A stretch of DNA of 64,000 nucleotides from Myxococcus xanthus (GTDB lineage: Bacteria > Myxococcota > Myxococcia > Myxococcales > Myxococcaceae), in assembly GCF_006402735.1 (NCBI RefSeq), contig NZ_CP017174.1:6738001-6802000 (forward strand). Direction: 5' to 3'. Every line of letters begins with the position of its first letter. The first letter of the stretch is position 1. Below the pieces are notes generated by a model, which searched no databases, was not told where the DNA came from, and saw only the letters and a program-made list of their open reading frames with translations. Position numbers and translations under genes: made by a program. Positions 1 through 11,123 of the stretch are shown here, piece by piece.

Positions 1-447
1 CTTCAGCTCCTCATCGTACTGGAGCGTGCGCCCCAGCTGCCGCTGGCTGATGACGGCGGTGACGACCTCGGCGATGCCGTTGACGTCCGCCTCGGAGAGC
101 TGTGCCTCGCGGCGCGCCTCGGCCTCCGCCTTGGCCTTGGCTTCCACCACCTTCAAGCCCTCGCGCGCGGCGGCCATGGCCTCCGGGGTGCCGGCGTCCA
201 CCAGCGCCCCCAGGTTCTGCAGGCCCTTCATGAGCGAGCCGTACACATCCAGCATCCGCCGCTGGTAGCCCACGTACGCGTCCAGCTTCTCCTTCGTCAC
301 CGTGTAGGGGCCAGCCTCCACCACACCGGCGGGAGCGCCGGGGGCCTGCTCACCCACCGCCCCGGCGGGCGGCGCGGAAGCGTCCTCGGGTTTCTTGCAG
401 GCCGAGAAGGCCACGAGCACCCACAGTCCCCACAGCACCTTGCGCAC
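1..447 (-). CDS. Lipoprotein of unknown function, 3' end outside window
   Basis: The visible part encodes about 149 residues and runs off the left edge without a stop, so only the N-terminal part is seen. It starts at a GTG preceded by GGAGGAAAG at normal spacing. The N-terminus VRKVLWGLWVLVAFSAC is a short signal peptide ending in a lipobox, so the mature protein should be lipid-anchored through that cysteine. A Pro/Ala/Gly linker follows, then a charged, probably helical region rich in Ala, Glu and Lys. I do not recognise a family. It is divergent from sixA with about 190 bases between. Lipoprotein assignment is fairly sure; function is unknown. Confidence 0.75.
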   Translation of the reverse strand, partial: MRKVLWGLWVLVAFSACKKPEDASAPPAGAVGEQAPGAPAGVVEAGPYTVTKEKLDAYVGYQRRMLDVYGSLMKGLQNLGALVDAGTPEAMAAAREGLKVVEAKAKAEAEARREAQLSEADVNGIAEVVTAVISQRQLGRTLQYDEELK

Positions 448-639
448 GCGCTTTCCTCCAGACGGGACATGTCAGCCCCTCATGTATGCTGCTCCGGCAA
501 CCTGGGCGGTGAGAGGCGTCCCGCCTCTGTCTGTCATGGTGGGGTTGTTCCGGCCACTGAACAATCGCCGCATTACCTTTGACCAACCCTGCCGCGCTCG
601 TGTACGAACCGCGGTTCTGTCGAAAGCGGTGGAGGGAAT

Positions 640-1137
640 TTGAGGCTTTTCCTGGTTAGGCACGCGGATGCGGACGCGGAGATCCCCGAGGGTCTCGGTG
701 ACGAGGCACGCGCCCTCACCGCGAAGTCCCGCACCAGCACCGCCCACCACTTCGCTTCGCTGACCGAGCGCATTGGTCCCGTGGGGCGCATCCTGACCAG
801 CCCGCTGGTTCGCACGGTGCAGACGGCGCAGATCCTCTCCATCTCCGCCAAGTTCGAGGGCCCGCTGAAGGTGCATCGCTGCTTGCTGCCCGACATGCCC
901 GTGGGCGCGGTGGAGCCGGTGCTCAACGAATACGCGGACGAGAACCTCGTCCTCGTGGGTCACCAGCCGTCCATGGGCGCCCTGGCGGCCCATCTGCTCG
1001 GCATGCAGTCCTTCCCCAAGCCCGTCAACCCGGGCACCGTCATCGGCCTGGAGCGCGCGGAGGGGGAGTCTTCACCGCCGTTCAAGTTCCTGTTCTACGC
1101 CGCCCCTGGTCAGCAGGTGCTCGACATCATCCAGTGA
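640..1137 (+). CDS. sixA: Phosphohistidine phosphatase SixA
   Basis: 165-residue histidine-phosphatase-superfamily protein of normal SixA length. SixA enzymes remove phosphate from histidine, for example on phosphotransfer domains of two-component systems. The catalytic LVRHADADAE motif sits at residues 4-13, a TSPLVRTVQTAQ segment holds the second conserved arginine near residue 58, and LVGHQPSM near residue 104 carries the second catalytic histidine. The start is TTG, preceded by GGAGGG a few bases upstream; no better start exists. cyaY begins 13 bases after the stop, so the two are probably cotranscribed. Cytoplasmic. Confidence 0.88.
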   Translation: MRLFLVRHADADAEIPEGLGDEARALTAKSRTSTAHHFASLTERIGPVGRILTSPLVRTVQTAQILSISAKFEGPLKVHRCLLPDMPVGAVEPVLNEYADENLVLVGHQPSMGALAAHLLGMQSFPKPVNPGTVIGLERAEGESSPPFKFLFYAAPGQQVLDIIQ

Positions 1138-1150
1138 GGCCATTGCGGCC

Positions 1151-1483
1151 ATGATGGACGAAGCTCGCTACAACCAGCTGGTCTCCGCCGCGTTCAAGCG
1201 CATCCTCGCCGCGGCGGATGCCATCGACCCCGACATCCTGGAAGCCGACAGCACCGGCGACATGGTGACGCTCACCGCGGCCTCGCGGGAGAAGTGCATC
1301 GTCAACACCCAGCGCGCCGTGCGGCAGATCTGGGTGGCGGGCCGGGGTCAGGGCATCCACTTCGACTACGACGCGGCCACCGGCACCTGGAAGGACGACA
1401 AGGGCCGGGGCCTGGAGTTGATGTCCTTCGTCGCGGACGTCGTCCGCGGCATCACCGGGGCGGACTTCGCCTATCCCGGCTGA
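1151..1483 (+). CDS. cyaY: CyaY, bacterial frataxin homologue (iron donor)
   Basis: 110 residues, the usual CyaY length (about 106 in E. coli). Frataxins bind iron and regulate iron-sulfur cluster assembly on IscS/IscU. The N-terminal helix (YNQLVSAAFKRILAAADA) is followed by an acidic stretch, and the sheet signature VNTQRAVRQIWVAGRG then GIHFDYD and TGTWKDDKG matches CyaY strands (compare E. coli INRQEPLHQVWLAT and GGYHFDL). Follows sixA closely on the same strand. Its last 13 bases overlap the end of the convergent regulator gene. Assigned by remembered family motifs rather than a search. Confidence 0.85.
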   Translation: MMDEARYNQLVSAAFKRILAAADAIDPDILEADSTGDMVTLTAASREKCIVNTQRAVRQIWVAGRGQGIHFDYDAATGTWKDDKGRGLELMSFVADVVRGITGADFAYPG

Positions 1484-3150
1484 GTCCTGCCGCTCGCGGC
1501 CTCCACCCAGTCACCACCCGCGGCCTGAGCGCGGCGCAGGGCCTCTCCGGCCTCTTTGAGGAGGCCGCCGAAGCTGACCTGGGCCAGGGCGCCCGCCACG
1601 GGTCCACGGCCCGGCGGGGGCTCGGAGACGGCGACGCCCACGGAGGCGCTGGCGCCCTCGAAGGCCGTCAGGGACTTGATGAGCTCGCGCAGGCGCTGCC
1701 CCACCACCAGCGCGCCGGAGCGCGGCGTGTGCGGGAGGAAGACGACGAAGCGGCTGTCCGCGAAGGGCACGGCGACGTCGATGTCGCGCACGCCGGACAC
1801 GAGCAGTCCCAGGGCCTCGGCGAGCGCGAGCTTCCGCGCGGCGGGGGCCAGGGGCGCGGCTTTCTCCGCGAACTTGTCGATGTCCACCAGCAGCACGGCG
1901 ATGGGGTAGCGGTAGCGCCGGCTGCGCTTCACTTCCATCAACATCAGCCGCTTGAGGAACTCGAAGTCCGGAGAGGAGCCGACCGCCGCCAGGTCAGACC
2001 GGCTGACGCGGCTGCCGCCCGGAACAGGCGTGGGGGCGAGCGCGGGGAAGGAGCCGGAGTGCCGGGCACCCACCGAGGAAGGCGGAGCGCTGGCGGCTGG
2101 TGTCGCGGTGGAGGCGTCAGGCACGCTCGTGGATACAGCGCCCGAGTCCGAAGGTTTCGCCGCCGAGGTAGCCGTGGCCTCGGGCGGAGACCTCTGCGCG
2201 TCCGCGGGCTGCGTCGCTGCCTCGGGCCGGGTCGTCGGCTCGGACGACGCCTCGAGACCGGCTCCTGACGCAGCGACAGCCTCCGTGGCCTCGGGTCCGT
2301 CCTCGGACGCTTGCCCGGCGGCATCCGACTCGTCGGCCTCTGGCTCCGCGTGGAGCAGTGGAAGGTCGTCTTCCTCGGAAGCCTGCGTCTCCGCTGTGGC
2401 CGAAGCAGGCGCCGCGCCCACATCCGGGGCCGTGCTGCCCGCTTCGGAGGACGGCGACGTGATGGGCTCTTCGTCCAGCTCAGGTGGCAATGACGCGGAC
2501 TCCGCGCCGCGGCCCTCGGACAACGGCGCATCCGCTTCGCGCGACGGTGGCACCACCAGCGCCTGTGCGGTCTCCGCTTCCGGTGCCTCTTCGTCGAGCG
2601 GCGGCGGAGGGGGCATGCCCCGCGCATCCGCGCTCTCGACAGGTGCATCCACGTCGTCGAGCGGCGGCGGAGGCGGAACCATCCGCCCGCCCAGCGCGCC
2701 CGGCAGCGGCGGCGGCCCGCCCGAGTGAGACGCTCCATCAAACGAGGGGAATGGCGGCCGCGCGCCCACGGAACCCACCCGCCGCAGCGCCTCCTCGCGC
2801 TGGACGAGCAGGGACACGCACGTCAGCACCGTGGGGCGCTTCAGCGGCCCCACCAGGCACCCGTCCGCGCCCGCCTGGGCGGCCCGCGTGTCCGCCTGCT
2901 CCTCGTCCGGCGAGTACAACAGCAACACCGGCACGGCGAGGCCCTCGGCCCGCACACTCCGGCACAACGCCTCACCGTCCAGGGCGCCCGTTCCGGACGC
3001 CAGCAGGACGGTGGGCGTGCGTTCCCGCACCGTGCGCAGCGCCTCGTCGACGCTGCTCACCCAGGACACTTCGTGACCGGCGGACTCGAGATAGCGGCGC
3101 AGAACGCCCGCCACCGGTGCGGAGGGCTCGGCGAGGACAATGGAGGGCAT
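1471..3150 (-). CDS. Response regulator with long low-complexity linker and degenerate GGDEF domain
   Basis: 559 residues. Residues 1-120 form a receiver-like domain (IVLAEPSAPVAGVLRRYL), but the usual phospho-Asp region reads VLLASGTGALDG, so phosphorylation is doubtful. Residues 125-395 are a Pro/Ser/Ala/Glu-rich, probably disordered linker with PPPPPLD repeats. The C-terminal 150 residues have the diguanylate cyclase fold pattern (YPIAVLLVDIDKF), yet the GGDEF signature is replaced by ADSRF in VAVPFADSRFVVFLP, so cyclase activity is unlikely. The ATG start shares its A with the frr stop (TGATG), with GGAGG upstream, giving translational coupling. It may bind a nucleotide or act as a scaffold; that is inference. 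Confidence 0.8.
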   Translation of the reverse strand: MPSIVLAEPSAPVAGVLRRYLESAGHEVSWVSSVDEALRTVRERTPTVLLASGTGALDGEALCRSVRAEGLAVPVLLLYSPDEEQADTRAAQAGADGCLVGPLKRPTVLTCVSLLVQREEALRRVGSVGARPPFPSFDGASHSGGPPPLPGALGGRMVPPPPPLDDVDAPVESADARGMPPPPPLDEEAPEAETAQALVVPPSREADAPLSEGRGAESASLPPELDEEPITSPSSEAGSTAPDVGAAPASATAETQASEEDDLPLLHAEPEADESDAAGQASEDGPEATEAVAASGAGLEASSEPTTRPEAATQPADAQRSPPEATATSAAKPSDSGAVSTSVPDASTATPAASAPPSSVGARHSGSFPALAPTPVPGGSRVSRSDLAAVGSSPDFEFLKRLMLMEVKRSRRYRYPIAVLLVDIDKFAEKAAPLAPAARKLALAEALGLLVSGVRDIDVAVPFADSRFVVFLPHTPRSGALVVGQRLRELIKSLTAFEGASASVGVAVSEPPPGRGPVAGALAQVSFGGLLKEAGEALRRAQAAGGDWVEAASGRTQPG

Positions 3151-3707
3151 CAAACCTCCATGACCTCCTTCTCCTTCTTCTTCACGATTTCATCCACCTG
3201 CGTGATGCCCGCGTCGGTCTGCTTCTGCACGACCTCGGTGATGCGCTTGTGGTCGTCCTCGGTGATCTTCTTGTCCTTCAGCTGCGTCTTCAGCGCCTCG
3301 TTCGCGTCGCGGCGGAGGTTGCGGATGGTGACCTTGAACTCCTCGCCCTTGTTCTTCACCTGCTTGGCGATGTCCTTGCGGCGCTCCTCGGTGAGCGGCG
3401 GGAAGGGCAGGCGAATCATCTCGCCGTCGTTCATCGGGTTGATGCCCAGGTTCGCCTCGCGCAGCGCCTTCTCGATGTCCTTGAGGACGCTCTTCTCCCA
3501 CGGCTTGATGGTGATGAGCCGGGGCTCGGGCGCGTTGACGCTGGCCACGCCCGACAGCGGCGTCGGCGTGCCGTAGTAGTCCACCCGGACGCCATCCAGG
3601 ATGGCGATGCTGGCGCGGCCCGTGCGGACCTTCGTCAGGTCCGTGCGCAGGCCCTCGATCGACTTGTCGATACGGCCCTTCAGTTCGGCGACGACGTCTC
3701 CACTCAT
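3150..3707 (-). CDS. frr: Ribosome recycling factor
   Basis: 185 residues, the standard length. RRF splits post-termination ribosomes with EF-G. Typical segments are visible: LRTDLTKVRTGRASIAILDGV near residue 20, then GVASVNAPEPRLITIKPWE, GLNP-like LGINPMNDGEMIRLPFPPLTEERRKD, and the C-terminal helix rich in Lys and Glu. It follows pyrH by 38 bases, as in most bacteria (rpsB-tsf-pyrH-frr). An AAGGAGAG ribosome site precedes the ATG. Its stop overlaps the start of the downstream response regulator. Confidence 0.97.
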   Translation of the reverse strand: MSGDVVAELKGRIDKSIEGLRTDLTKVRTGRASIAILDGVRVDYYGTPTPLSGVASVNAPEPRLITIKPWEKSVLKDIEKALREANLGINPMNDGEMIRLPFPPLTEERRKDIAKQVKNKGEEFKVTIRNLRRDANEALKTQLKDKKITEDDHKRITEVVQKQTDAGITQVDEIVKKKEKEVMEV

Positions 3708-3745
3708 TGCGTTCTCTCCTTGAGTGCTTGCCAGTGGGTCGGGGC

Positions 3746-4498
3746 TCAGGCCCAGACTGTCTCGCTGCCACCCACCAACGTACCAATGTCCCCATCACCC
3801 AGCACCGCGCGGCGGATGTTGCCCCGCTGCGTCAGGTCGAACACGATGATGGGCAGCTTGTTGTCCATGCACAGCGAGATGGCCGTGGAGTCCATGACGT
3901 TGAGATTCTGCTTCAACACGTCCATGTAAGTCAGCGACCGATAGCGCCGTGCCGTGGGGTCCTTCTTCGGGTCCGCGCTGTACACCCCGTCCACCTTGGT
4001 CGCCTTCAGGATGACCTGCGCGTTGATTTCCATGGCGCGCAGAGAGGCGGCGGTGTCGGTGGTGAAGTACGGGTTGCCGGTGCCCGCCGCGAAAATCACC
4101 ACGCGGCCCTTCTCCAGGTGGCGCACGGCGCGCCGGCGGATGTACGGCTCGGCAATCTGCTCCATCTTGATGGCGGACAGCACGCGCGTGTGCAGACCCT
4201 TCTTCTCCAGCGCGTCCTGCATGGCCATGGAGTTGATGCAGGTGGCCAGCATGCCCATGTAGTCGGCGCTGGCGCGGTCCATGCCCTCCGTGGCGCCAGC
4301 GACGCCCCGGAAGATGTTGCCGCCACCAATCACCAGGGCGACCTCCACGCCAGCCTGCGCCACCTCGATGACTTCCTCGGCGATGCCCATCAGCGTGGGC
4401 GGATGGATTCCGTACTTCCCCTCCCCCATCAGGGCCTCGCCCGAGAGCTTGAGGAGAATGCGCTTATACGGGAGCGGCTTCTTCGTGTCGGAGGACAT
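3746..4498 (-). CDS. pyrH: UMP kinase
   Basis: 250 residues. Phosphorylates UMP to UDP in pyrimidine nucleotide synthesis; cytoplasmic amino-acid-kinase fold. Hallmarks: [15 protein letters not shown] at residues 11-25, [13 protein letters not shown] for the phosphate loop, the UMP-site segment [20 protein letters not shown], and [16 protein letters not shown]. Length and motifs match the bacterial PyrH family, distinct from eukaryotic UMP/CMP kinase. Lies between tsf and frr in the conserved order; a strong hairpin (4614-4667) separates it from tsf. Confidence 0.97.
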   Translation of the reverse strand: MSSDTKKPLPYKRILLKLSGEALMGEGKYGIHPPTLMGIAEEVIEVAQAGVEVALVIGGGNIFRGVAGATEGMDRASADYMGMLATCINSMAMQDALEKKGLHTRVLSAIKMEQIAEPYIRRRAVRHLEKGRVVIFAAGTGNPYFTTDTAASLRAMEINAQVILKATKVDGVYSADPKKDPTARRYRSLTYMDVLKQNLNVMDSTAISLCMDNKLPIIVFDLTQRGNIRRAVLGDGDIGTLVGGSETVWA

Positions 4499-4613
4499 GC
4501 GCCACCGCTTCTATCCCCCGCTCAGCGAGGGATCAACGCTGGAGTCGGTGGGCCGGCCCCACATCGTCCGCTGGCGGTCGCACGGGGAGGGGCCAAACAG
4601 ACCCGCAAAAGCG

Positions 4614-4667
4614 AGGGCCGCGTCGCCCGGACGCCCCGTGTGGGGCATTTCCGGTGCGCGCGGCCCT
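4614..4667 (-). terminator. Nested GC-rich hairpin between tsf and pyrH
   Basis: A perfect 9-bp outer stem (AGGGCCGCG / CGCGGCCCT) encloses a 4-bp CCGG pair and an inner GCCCC-GTGT-GGGGC stem. It lies about 50 bases downstream of the tsf stop and about 115 bases upstream of pyrH. There is no T-run, so it may attenuate or protect the 3' end rather than terminate intrinsically. Confidence 0.45.
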
Positions 4668-4714
4668 TGTCAGCCCTGCGTCCAGGCTCGCGGCCCGTGA
4701 GGACCGCGGAGGCC

Positions 4715-5368
4715 TTACGCCTGGCCTAGCGTCTTGGCGACTTCGGCGGCGAGGTCGTCCTTCTTCTTCTCGATGCCCTCACCCACCTCGTAGCGGACGA
4801 AGCGGCGCACGGAGACCTTCTCGCCAATCTTCGCGGCGCGCTCGGAGATCATCTCGCCGACCTTCTTCTTGTCGTCCTTCACCCAGAGCTGGTCCACGAG
4901 GCACACGCCCTCGTAGTACTTCTCCATCTTCCCGACGAGGATCTTCTCCAGCATCGCCTCAGGCTTGCCCTGCTGCTTGAGGAGCTCGCGCTGGATGTCC
5001 TTCTCCTTGTCCAGGTTGTCCGTGGGGACCTCCTCACGACGGACGAACTTGGGGCCGGCCGCGGCAATCTGCATGGCCACGTCCTTCACCAGCTCCTGGA
5101 AGTCGGGGTTGCGGGCGACGAAGTCCGTCTCGCAGTTCACCTCGACGATGACGCCGATGCGGCCACTGTGAACGTAGGTGCCAATGACACCTTCGGAGGC
5201 AACGCGGCCTTCCTTGCCAGCGGCCTTGGCGATGCCCTTCTTGCGCAGCCACTCCTCGGCCTTGGCGAAGTCGCCACCCGACTCGGAGAGCGCCTTCTTG
5301 CAATCCATCATTCCCGCGTTGGTCCGCTCGCGGAGCTCCTTCACCATCTGGGCGCTAACTTCGGCCAT
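4715..5368 (-). CDS. tsf: Elongation factor Ts, short form
   Basis: 217 residues from ATG at 5368 (MAEVSAQMVKELRERTNAGMMDCKKAL). A longer frame to 5419 exists, but GGAGACGACG precedes the internal ATG and the family's N-terminus starts there. EF-Ts exchanges GDP for GTP on EF-Tu. The UBA-like N-terminal domain and the core motif NCETDFVARNPDF (near residue 78) are intact. It is shorter than E. coli EF-Ts (283), resembling the compact forms with one core subdomain reduced. Directly downstream of rpsB. Confidence 0.96.
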   Translation of the reverse strand: MAEVSAQMVKELRERTNAGMMDCKKALSESGGDFAKAEEWLRKKGIAKAAGKEGRVASEGVIGTYVHSGRIGVIVEVNCETDFVARNPDFQELVKDVAMQIAAAGPKFVRREEVPTDNLDKEKDIQRELLKQQGKPEAMLEKILVGKMEKYYEGVCLVDQLWVKDDKKKVGEMISERAAKIGEKVSVRRFVRYEVGEGIEKKKDDLAAEVAKTLGQA

Positions 5369-5527
5369 CGTCGTCTCCTGCCTCCGCCACTCCAGGGCGC
5401 ACTGCGCCGGGCGGAGCATTGCAAGTTCAAGGGGGATACTGCGGCACCAGGGAAACAGAGGCGGCCGGGGAGCTGGCCCGAACAGGCGCCACCCGGCCGC
5501 TTCGGCACTGACGTGAGGAAGGGACGG

Positions 5528-6505
5528 CTACTCGGCCGCCGCCTCACCCTCGGGAGCAGCGGCCTCGGCGGCCGGCTCGGTGGACGCGACAGGGGCCGCG
5601 GCCTTCATCTCAACGAGGGGGCCACGGCGGTCGCCGCCACGGTCACCACCCCGGTCGCGACGGTCGTCGCGGCGGTCACCGCGGCGCGGGCCACGGCGGT
5701 CATCGCGGCGGTCGCCACGGTCGTCACGGCCCTCACGCTCCTCCTGCTCGTCGCGCTCGGCGGCGCCCGAGGCGCGGTAACGCGCGGCGCCCTCGAGGCA
5801 GGACTCGGCAATCTTGGAGGTGAACAGCTTGATGGAGCGGATGGCGTCGTCGTTGCCGGGGATGACGAAGTCGATGCCGTCCGGATCGCAGTTGGTGTCC
5901 ACCAGGCCGATGACCGGGATGCCCAGGCGGCCCGCCTCGTGGATGGCGATGTGCTCCTTCTTCGGGTCGATGACGAAGACGCAGCGGGGCAGCTTCGACA
6001 TCTCCTTCACGCCGCCCAGGTTCTTCTCCAGCTTCTCGCGCTCACGCTCGAGCTGGGCGACTTCCTTCTTGGGCAGGCGCTCGAAGGTGCCGTCCTCGGC
6101 CATCTTCTCCAGCGTCTTCAGGCGGTCGATGCCCTGCTTGATGGTCTTGAAGTTGGTCAGCGTGCCACCCAGCCAGCGGCTGGTGACGAAGAACTGACCG
6201 GCGCGCGCGGCCTCCTCGCGGACCACGTCCTGCGCTTGCTTCTTGGTGCCGACGAAGAGCACCGAGCCACCGCGCGCGGTGATGTCCGCCACGAAGCGGA
6301 ACGCCGAACGGGCCATCACGACCGTCTTCTGCAGGTCGATGATGTAGATGCCGTTGCGGGCGCCGAAGATGAACGGCTTCATCTTCGGGTTCCAGCGCTT
6401 CGTCTGGTGGCCGAAGTGAACACCGGCCTCCAGGAGCTGCCTCATCGTGATGCCACCGGCGGCGGCCATCGCCTGCTGCTGCGTCTGCGTGTCCTGCGTT
6501 TCCAT
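5528..6505 (-). CDS. rpsB: 30S ribosomal protein S2 with charged C-terminal extension
   Basis: 325 residues against about 240 in E. coli. The S2 core starts at [18 protein letters not shown] (residue 17) and includes [34 protein letters not shown] and [28 protein letters not shown], all typical. After about residue 245 comes an extra tail: a run of Arg/Asp/Gly repeats ([18 protein letters not shown]) then an Ala/Glu-rich end. The start ATG follows GGAGAGACGAC. First gene of the rpsB-tsf pair. The tail is unusual and its role is unknown. Confidence 0.96.
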   Translation of the reverse strand: METQDTQTQQQAMAAAGGITMRQLLEAGVHFGHQTKRWNPKMKPFIFGARNGIYIIDLQKTVVMARSAFRFVADITARGGSVLFVGTKKQAQDVVREEAARAGQFFVTSRWLGGTLTNFKTIKQGIDRLKTLEKMAEDGTFERLPKKEVAQLEREREKLEKNLGGVKEMSKLPRCVFVIDPKKEHIAIHEAGRLGIPVIGLVDTNCDPDGIDFVIPGNDDAIRSIKLFTSKIAESCLEGAARYRASGAAERDEQEEREGRDDRGDRRDDRRGPRRGDRRDDRRDRGGDRGGDRRGPLVEMKAAAPVASTEPAAEAAAPEGEAAAE

Positions 6506-6655
6506 GTCGTCTCTCCGGTTGTTCCGCCACGTTCGAGAAACCTTCCGGCCGAAACGACCACGGGGGAGTCCCTCTCCGAGGAGAGGCCCTCACCCACGGA
6601 AGCACCGGCGACCGGCACGAACGTGTGAGTAGTGGGTACTGCCTGGGGTGGACTT

Positions 6656-6685
6656 CCCCCCGACCCCATACCTTGGGGCGGGGGG
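6656..6685 (-). promoter_or_regulatory. GC-rich hairpin upstream of rpsB
   Basis: Six C, G and four C pair with four G, C and six G, with a single bulged base and the 7-base loop ATACCTT. It lies about 150 bases upstream of rpsB. It could be a leader structure or a second terminator for secA; the sequence does not decide between them. Confidence 0.3.
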
Positions 6686-6811
6686 TCCTTAACAGAACCC
6701 CTCCGGGCCGCGCAAGCTTCACCGCACCGCCCGTCCGGGCAGGGACGGCACATGCCGCTCCCCCGCCCTCCAGCCGTCCCAGCGGGCGCTTTCCGCCCGG
6801 CTGAAATGGCA

Positions 6812-6849
6812 CCGGCGCGGTGCCTCCCCAAGGGGTGGCGCCGCGCCGG
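6812..6849 (-). terminator. Hairpin downstream of secA
   Basis: A 13-pair stem (one G-U) joins 6812-6824 to 6837-6849 around a 12-base loop, 36 bases past the secA stop. No T-run follows on the minus strand, so factor-dependent or 3'-end-stabilising roles are possible. Confidence 0.45.
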
Positions 6850-6885
6850 CGTCCTACACGGTGAGCCTGTCAGACAACCCGCGTC

Positions 6886-9708
<2,823 letters not shown>

Positions 9709-10058
9709 TCGGTCGGCTCTCTCGCCGGAGAATCCTCGAAGGACGGCGGCGAGTGAAGGGAAATCCCTGGAGGTGTAAGGGAGAAACGTATGGAAACCAC
9801 GTGCGTCCGCCGAAACTTCCACTCGGCAGGCCGCCCACCACGCAGCGGCTCAGAGTAAAGCGGAACCCGGCCCACGCAATGTCCCCCACACGAAATCAAC
9901 GCCGAGGCCCCTCCAGGCCTTCACAACGACCTCCCTCCCGCCATCCGGGCCGCCCCGGAGCGCCGCCTAACCGCCAGGGCCCTGCCCCCGGGGGCAGGCC
10001 CCCTGCACACACCGCGCCGCCCGCCCCCAAAGTCCCTCCCCGGGCAAAGGTCCCCGCC
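9709..10058. other. Intergenic region between divergent secA and rlmM
   Basis: 350 bases. Bases 9879-10058 are an open frame in phase with rlmM encoding an Arg/Pro-rich stretch, so rlmM may start at the ATG at 9879. That ATG has no good ribosome site, while the ATG at 10059 has AAAGG eight bases upstream. No clear promoter for either gene is seen. Confidence 0.4.
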
Positions 10059-11081
10059 ATGCCCGCCCGGACGCTGGCAGCCCGGCCCGGGCGCTGGCTG
10101 TGGACCTGTCGCGCGGGTTTCGAGGCCCACCTCTTCGAGGAGCTGGAGTGGGCCGGCGCCGAGCCCCGCCTGCTGGGCGAAGCCCTGGTGGAGAGTGACG
10201 CCATCTCCGGCCCTCCGCCCGCCTTCGCTCGCGCGGGCTATCAGGTGGCCGCCACCCTGACGGCCACCAGCCCCGAAGCCATCGCTGAAGCCGCGACTCG
10301 GACCGTGCTGGCGCTTCCCGGGCGGGCGCCCTGGGCGGTGCAGGCCTTCACGCCCGACACTCCGCGTGGCAATGCCCTGGCACCCGTGGCGGAAGCGCTG
10401 GAATCCGCCGTGTCCGCCAGGCTGCCGCCGGGGCGGCGCGTCGAGGACGCCCAACGGGCGCGCGAGGCGGGGGCGCTGCTGGTGTCCCTGTGCGTGGCGC
10501 CGGACGACGTGACGGTGGTGGGCGCCGTGCACGCGCGCGAGGCAGTGTCCCTGGCGGCGGGCGGACGCAGGCGCATGCGGCGGGCTGGAGATGCGCCGTC
10601 ACGCGCGGCCATGAAGCTGGAGGAGGCCCTGGACGGACTGGCCTTCGAGCCTGGGCGCGGCGACGTGTGCGTGGACCTGGGCGCGGCGCCGGGCGGCTGG
10701 ACGCAGCGACTGGTGAGCCGTGGCGCGAAGGTGGTGGCGGTGGACCCCGCCCGGCTGATGCCGGAGCTGACGGGGAACCCGCGCGTGAAGCACGTCCAGG
10801 AGAGCGCCTTCGCCTATGCGCCCGACGAGCCGGCGGACTGGCTCTTCTGCGACATGGCGTGGCGGCCCCTGGAAGTGGCGCAGCTGCTGGCCAAGTGGGG
10901 CCGCCGCGGCTGGGCGCAGCACCTGGTGGCCAACATCAAGCTGCCCATGAAGGACAAGAACCCCATCCTGCTGCGGGTGCGCCACACGCTCGTCCAGGAG
11001 GGCGGCTGGGAGGGGCTCACCGTCCGCCAGCTGTACCATGACCGGGATGAGGTCACTGTCACCGCGCACAAGATGAAGTGA
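10059..11081 (+). CDS. rlmM: RlmM-like 23S rRNA 2'-O-methyltransferase
   Basis: 340 residues from ATG 10059 (E. coli RlmM is 366). RlmM methylates the 2'-hydroxyl of C2498 in 23S rRNA. The N-terminal THUMP-like half begins CRAGFEAHLFEELEW. The catalytic FtsJ-type half begins SRAAMKLEEAL, with the SAM loop VDLGAAPGGWTQRLVSRGAKVVAVD, the VCD-like FCDMAWRP, NIKLPMKDK with the catalytic lysine, and the C-terminal RQLYHDRDEVTV that is diagnostic for this family. An upstream Arg/Pro-rich extension to 9879 is possible. A GGDEF-like gene follows 42 bases later. Confidence 0.85.
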   Translation: MPARTLAARPGRWLWTCRAGFEAHLFEELEWAGAEPRLLGEALVESDAISGPPPAFARAGYQVAATLTATSPEAIAEAATRTVLALPGRAPWAVQAFTPDTPRGNALAPVAEALESAVSARLPPGRRVEDAQRAREAGALLVSLCVAPDDVTVVGAVHAREAVSLAAGGRRRMRRAGDAPSRAAMKLEEALDGLAFEPGRGDVCVDLGAAPGGWTQRLVSRGAKVVAVDPARLMPELTGNPRVKHVQESAFAYAPDEPADWLFCDMAWRPLEVAQLLAKWGRRGWAQHLVANIKLPMKDKNPILLRVRHTLVQEGGWEGLTVRQLYHDRDEVTVTAHKMK

Positions 11082-11123
11082 GGCCCTGCGCCCCGGCGGT
11101 GGACGCGCTACACAAGGAGCGCA

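Larger units (their letters stand above)
6506..6885 (-). other. Intergenic region secA to rpsB, rich in hairpins
   Basis: 380 bases without a gene. Read on the minus strand it holds the secA 3' hairpin (6812-6849), a second small stem (6783-6799), a very GC-rich hairpin (6656-6685) and a CCTCTC-CGAG-GAGAGG stem at 6571-6586 close to rpsB. The last two could belong to the rpsB leader, where S2 autoregulation would act, but no established motif is recognised. I see no convincing -35/-10 pair. Confidence 0.4.

Noticed and set aside
1294-2268. Long open frames on the strand opposite or in other phases of real genes (for example 1294-2268, 15844-19164, 39019-41352)
   Set aside because: In this very GC-rich DNA antisense frames stay open by codon bias. 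Their translations are His/Arg/Leu-rich low-complexity and the real genes on the other strand have clear domains.
5600-5760. Short tandem repeat in rpsB as a CRISPR or VNTR
   Set aside because: The repetition follows from the Arg/Asp/Gly codons of the S2 tail; there are no equal-length repeats with unique spacers. No CRISPR array was seen anywhere in the window.
6656-6685. G-quadruplex or riboswitch in the rpsB leader
   Set aside because: The G-runs pair perfectly with C-runs in a simple hairpin; no known riboswitch pattern was recognised.
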